This document shows positions 61,639 through 64,000 of a stretch of 64,000 nucleotides of DNA, piece after piece; within the stretch, counting starts at the first letter, position 1; each line of letters starts with the position of its first letter. This DNA is from Pseudoduganella armeniaca (GTDB lineage: Bacteria > Pseudomonadota > Gammaproteobacteria > Burkholderiales > Burkholderiaceae_D): positions 5,208,001-5,272,000 of the forward strand of contig NZ_CP028324.1 of the NCBI RefSeq assembly GCF_003028855.1, written 5' to 3'. Under the pieces are notes generated by a model, which saw only the letters and a list, made by a program, of their open reading frames with translations, searched no databases and was not told the origin of the DNA. The position numbers and the translations under genes are program-made.

Positions 61639-64000
61639 TCAAGCTTCGCGCAGCGTCTGCAGCGGCGGCTGGTTCAGCACGTTGCGCAGGCCCAGCCAGC
61701 CGCCCGCGATGGCGCACAGCGCGCCTGCGGCCAGGCCGGCGCCCCACACGGCCGGATTGAACGTCCAGTCGAACTTGAAGACGTATTTCGCCAGCCCCCA
61801 GCCCATGGCGGCGGCGCCGCTGGCGGCCAGCAGGCCCGACAGCGAACCCACCAGCAGGAACTCGATCAGCTGCGCCTGCGACAGCTGGCGCCGTGTAGCC
61901 CCCAGCGCGCGCAGCAGGCCCGCCTCGCGGGTGCGCTCGTCCTGCGAACCCATCAGCGCGGCGTACAGCACCAGCAGGCCGGAAGCCAGGGTGAAGGCAA
62001 ACAGGAACTCGACGGCGCGGATGACCTGCTCCAGCACGGACGTGATCTGGCGCAGCACGCCACCCACTTCGACGACGGTCAGGTTGGGAAAATCGCGCGA
62101 CAGCGCGCTGGCCAGCCTTGCTGACTGCTTCGGCAGGTGAAACGCCGTGATCCACGTCTGCGGGCTGTCCGCCATCGCGGCCGGGTTGATGATGACGAAG
62201 AAGTTGACCCGCATCGAGCTCCACTTCAGCTTGCGCAGGCTGGTGATCTTCGCCTCGACGGGCGAACCGGCCACGTCGAAACGCATCGTGTCGCCCAGCT
62301 TCAAATTCAAGGTCTCGGCCATGCCGGCTTCCACCGACGCCTCGGCCACGCCGGGGCCGTCGGTAAACCAGCGGCCCTGGACGATGTCGTTCTGCGCCGG
62401 CGCTTCGGCCATCGTGGAAAGGTTGAACTCGCGCTCGGCGATACCGCGGGCGCGCTCTTCCGTGTAGGTATTGGCCGTGACGGGCTTGCCGTTGACTGCG
62501 GTCAGGCGGCCCCGGATCATCGGATACAGCGGGGCCGGCAGCGCGCCGCCCTGGCGCAGCCGGGTGGCGATCTCGTCCTTCTGGTCCGGCTGGATATTGA
62601 TGACGAAATGGTTCGGCGCGTCCGGCGGCGTGGCGTTGCGCCACGCGCTCATCAGGTCGCCCCGCACCACGGTCAGCAGCAGCAGCGCCATCAGGCCCAG
62701 CGCCAGCGCCACCACTTGGACGATCGTGGCGCCCGGCCGGCGCCGCAGCGACGTGACGGCAAAGCGCCAGGCCTGATGGTCGATGCCGCCGCGCACCTGC
62801 CGCAAGGCCAGGAGGCCCAGCCAGCCCGCCAGTGCGAACAGGGCGAACGCGGCCAGGAAGCCCAGCGCCGTCAGCAGGGCCAGCTTGACGTCGCCGGCCT
62901 GCCACAGCAGCAGCACCAGGAAGGCGCCCAGGCCGAGGCCGTGGGTCGCCAGCGCCATCGGCTGCGGCGCCGCCTGTTCGCGGCGGATCACGCGGTTGTG
63001 CGGGACGTTGCGCAGCTGCAGGATCGGCGGCAGCGCAAATCCGGCCAGCAGCAGCATGCCGACGGCGAGCCCTTGCAAGGCGGGCGCGAAGGTTGCTGGC
63101 GGCAAGTCGGCCGCGACCAGCCGGCCCAGCATCTCCAGCAGCACGTAATGGCCGGCAAAGCCCGCCAGCACGCCGACCAGGCTGCCGGCCAGGCCCACCA
63201 GCAGGAATTCGAGCAAATACATCACCGTCACCTGGTTCTGGGTCAGGCCCAGGCAGCGCAGCATGGCGCAGGCGTCCAGGTGGCGCTGCATGAAACGGCG
63301 CGCGGCCATTGCCACGGCGACGGCCGCCAGCAGCGCGGACAGCAGGCCCACCAGCGACAGGAACTGGTCGGCCCGCTCCAGCGTCTCGCGCATTTCCGGA
63401 CGGCCGTCCTGCAGAGTATCGATGCGCACGCCGCGCAGGTTGCCCGCCTTGACTTGCGCGCGCAGCCAGTCGGCATAGGCCGCCACGGCCTGCGTGCCGG
63501 TGGTGCCCGCGCCCGCCAGCAGCAGGCGGTAGGTAATGCGGGCGCCCGGCTGCTCCAGGCCTGTCGAGGCCAGTTCGTCCAGCCGCATCATCGCGCGCGG
63601 TGCGAAGCTGGCGAAGCCGCCGCCGCGATCCGGCTCGGAAGCGATCAGCCCGGCGACCCGGAAGGTGCGGTCGCCCAGGCGCAGCGAGGCACCCACCTGC
63701 GTCTGCAGCTTCTCCAGCACGGGCGCGTCCAGCCACACCGTGCCGGGCGCCGGGATGTCGGCCGCGGGCGCGCCGATGCTGTCGAGCGCCTGGTCCACAC
63801 TCGTCGTCACCTTGACGCGGCCGCGCAGCGGATAGCCGGCGCCGACGGCCTTCAGCGACACCAGGGTCGACTGCGTGGCCTCGCCTTCGCCCGCCTGCGC
63901 CATGCTCTGGAACACGGTGGTGCCTGTGTGCACCAGGCCGCGCCGGGCCGCCTCGTCGCGCCACGCCTGCGGCGTGGGCTGGTCGGTGGCGACGACCAGG
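61639..64000 (-). CDS. FtsX/MacB-type ABC transporter permease, 5' end outside window
   Basis: The frame is open at the window edge (LVVATDQPTPQAWRDEAARR) and gives at least 786 residues. It has FtsX-like permease halves with long extracytoplasmic loops: LSLVGLLSALLAAVAVAMAA with YLLEFLLVGLAGSLVGVLAG, and a second set ending LIEFLLVGSLSGLLAASGAA and GLRNVLNQPPLQTL. This double-unit architecture is like YbbP-type permeases, which work with a separate ATPase, not seen here. Confidence 0.88.
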   Translation of the reverse strand, partial: LVVATDQPTPQAWRDEAARRGLVHTGTTVFQSMAQAGEGEATQSTLVSLKAVGAGYPLRGRVKVTTSVDQALDSIGAPAADIPAPGTVWLDAPVLEKLQTQVGASLRLGDRTFRVAGLIASEPDRGGGFASFAPRAMMRLDELASTGLEQPGARITYRLLLAGAGTTGTQAVAAYADWLRAQVKAGNLRGVRIDTLQDGRPEMRETLERADQFLSLVGLLSALLAAVAVAMAARRFMQRHLDACAMLRCLGLTQNQVTVMYLLEFLLVGLAGSLVGVLAGFAGHYVLLEMLGRLVAADLPPATFAPALQGLAVGMLLLAGFALPPILQLRNVPHNRVIRREQAAPQPMALATHGLGLGAFLVLLLWQAGDVKLALLTALGFLAAFALFALAGWLGLLALRQVRGGIDHQAWRFAVTSLRRRPGATIVQVVALALGLMALLLLTVVRGDLMSAWRNATPPDAPNHFVINIQPDQKDEIATRLRQGGALPAPLYPMIRGRLTAVNGKPVTANTYTEERARGIAEREFNLSTMAEAPAQNDIVQGRWFTDGPGVAEASVEAGMAETLNLKLGDTMRFDVAGSPVEAKITSLRKLKWSSMRVNFFVIINPAAMADSPQTWITAFHLPKQSARLASALSRDFPNLTVVEVGGVLRQITSVLEQVIRAVEFLFAFTLASGLLVLYAALMGSQDERTREAGLLRALGATRRQLSQAQLIEFLLVGSLSGLLAASGAAAMGWGLAKYVFKFDWTFNPAVWGAGLAAGALCAIAGGWLGLRNVLNQPPLQTLREA

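Overview
The window is high-GC DNA with dense, short-spaced operons. Its gene families and gene order point to a betaproteobacterium of the Burkholderiales, most like Oxalobacteraceae (Massilia, Duganella, Janthinobacterium). That placement is my inference from gene content: flhBA-flhF-flhG-fliA with a motCD-type stator pair, the rne-moaA-mobA-moeA neighbourhood, and a CqsS/LqsS-like sensor pair.

Layout. About 1-7 kb holds the export-apparatus and switch operon fliI(partial)-J-K-L-M-N-O-P-Q-R on the + strand; fliP is split by a one-base frameshift. 7.1-7.7 kb is an orphan small membrane protein. 7.8-18.9 kb is the minus-strand rod/hook/junction set flgB-C-D-E-F-G-H-I-J-K-L, followed by divergent flgA and then flgM-flgN. 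Two sigma-28 type promoters can be read directly, upstream of flgM and of flgK. 20.7-25.4 kb is accessory: a secreted lectin/Vps62-like protein, a PilZ protein, small proteins, and a DUF4256-AraC pair. 25.4-31.5 kb is an Rhs polymorphic-toxin island flanked by a 53-bp direct repeat made from the end of the araC gene; it separates araC from its probable partner, a VOC protein. 32-36.7 kb is flhF-flhG-fliA-motC-motD, and 39.4-42.9 kb is flhB-flhA. A TonB receptor with a Fur-box-like palindrome sits between these two flagellar blocks. 43-49 kb holds housekeeping genes (FAH-family hydrolase, two pseudouridine synthases, SppA-type peptidase, Rieske protein, HAD phosphatase). 49.7-57.3 kb is rne, a chromate transporter, moaA and a fused mobA-moeA. 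57.4-64 kb is rmuC, a truncated globin, a two-component pair resembling the alpha-hydroxyketone quorum-sensing sensor and regulator, and an ABC-permease open at the window edge.

Together the flagellar genes give almost the whole basal body, rod, hook, hook-filament junction, export gate, switch, one stator and the FliA/FlgM checkpoint; flagellin, cap and chemotaxis genes are not here. The most unusual structures are: (i) a family of hairpin elements at gene 3' ends, sharing a 13-base core and, in two copies, swapping a 28-base palindromic centre between identical arms; (ii) an orphan CqsS/LqsS-LqsR-like pair behind an FNR-type site; (iii) the araC-tail direct repeat around the Rhs island; (iv) a 63-bp duplicated element exactly 39 nt upstream of both flhA and flhF; and (v) three single-base deletions (one in fliP, two in rhs), which must be tested against reads before being treated as biology.
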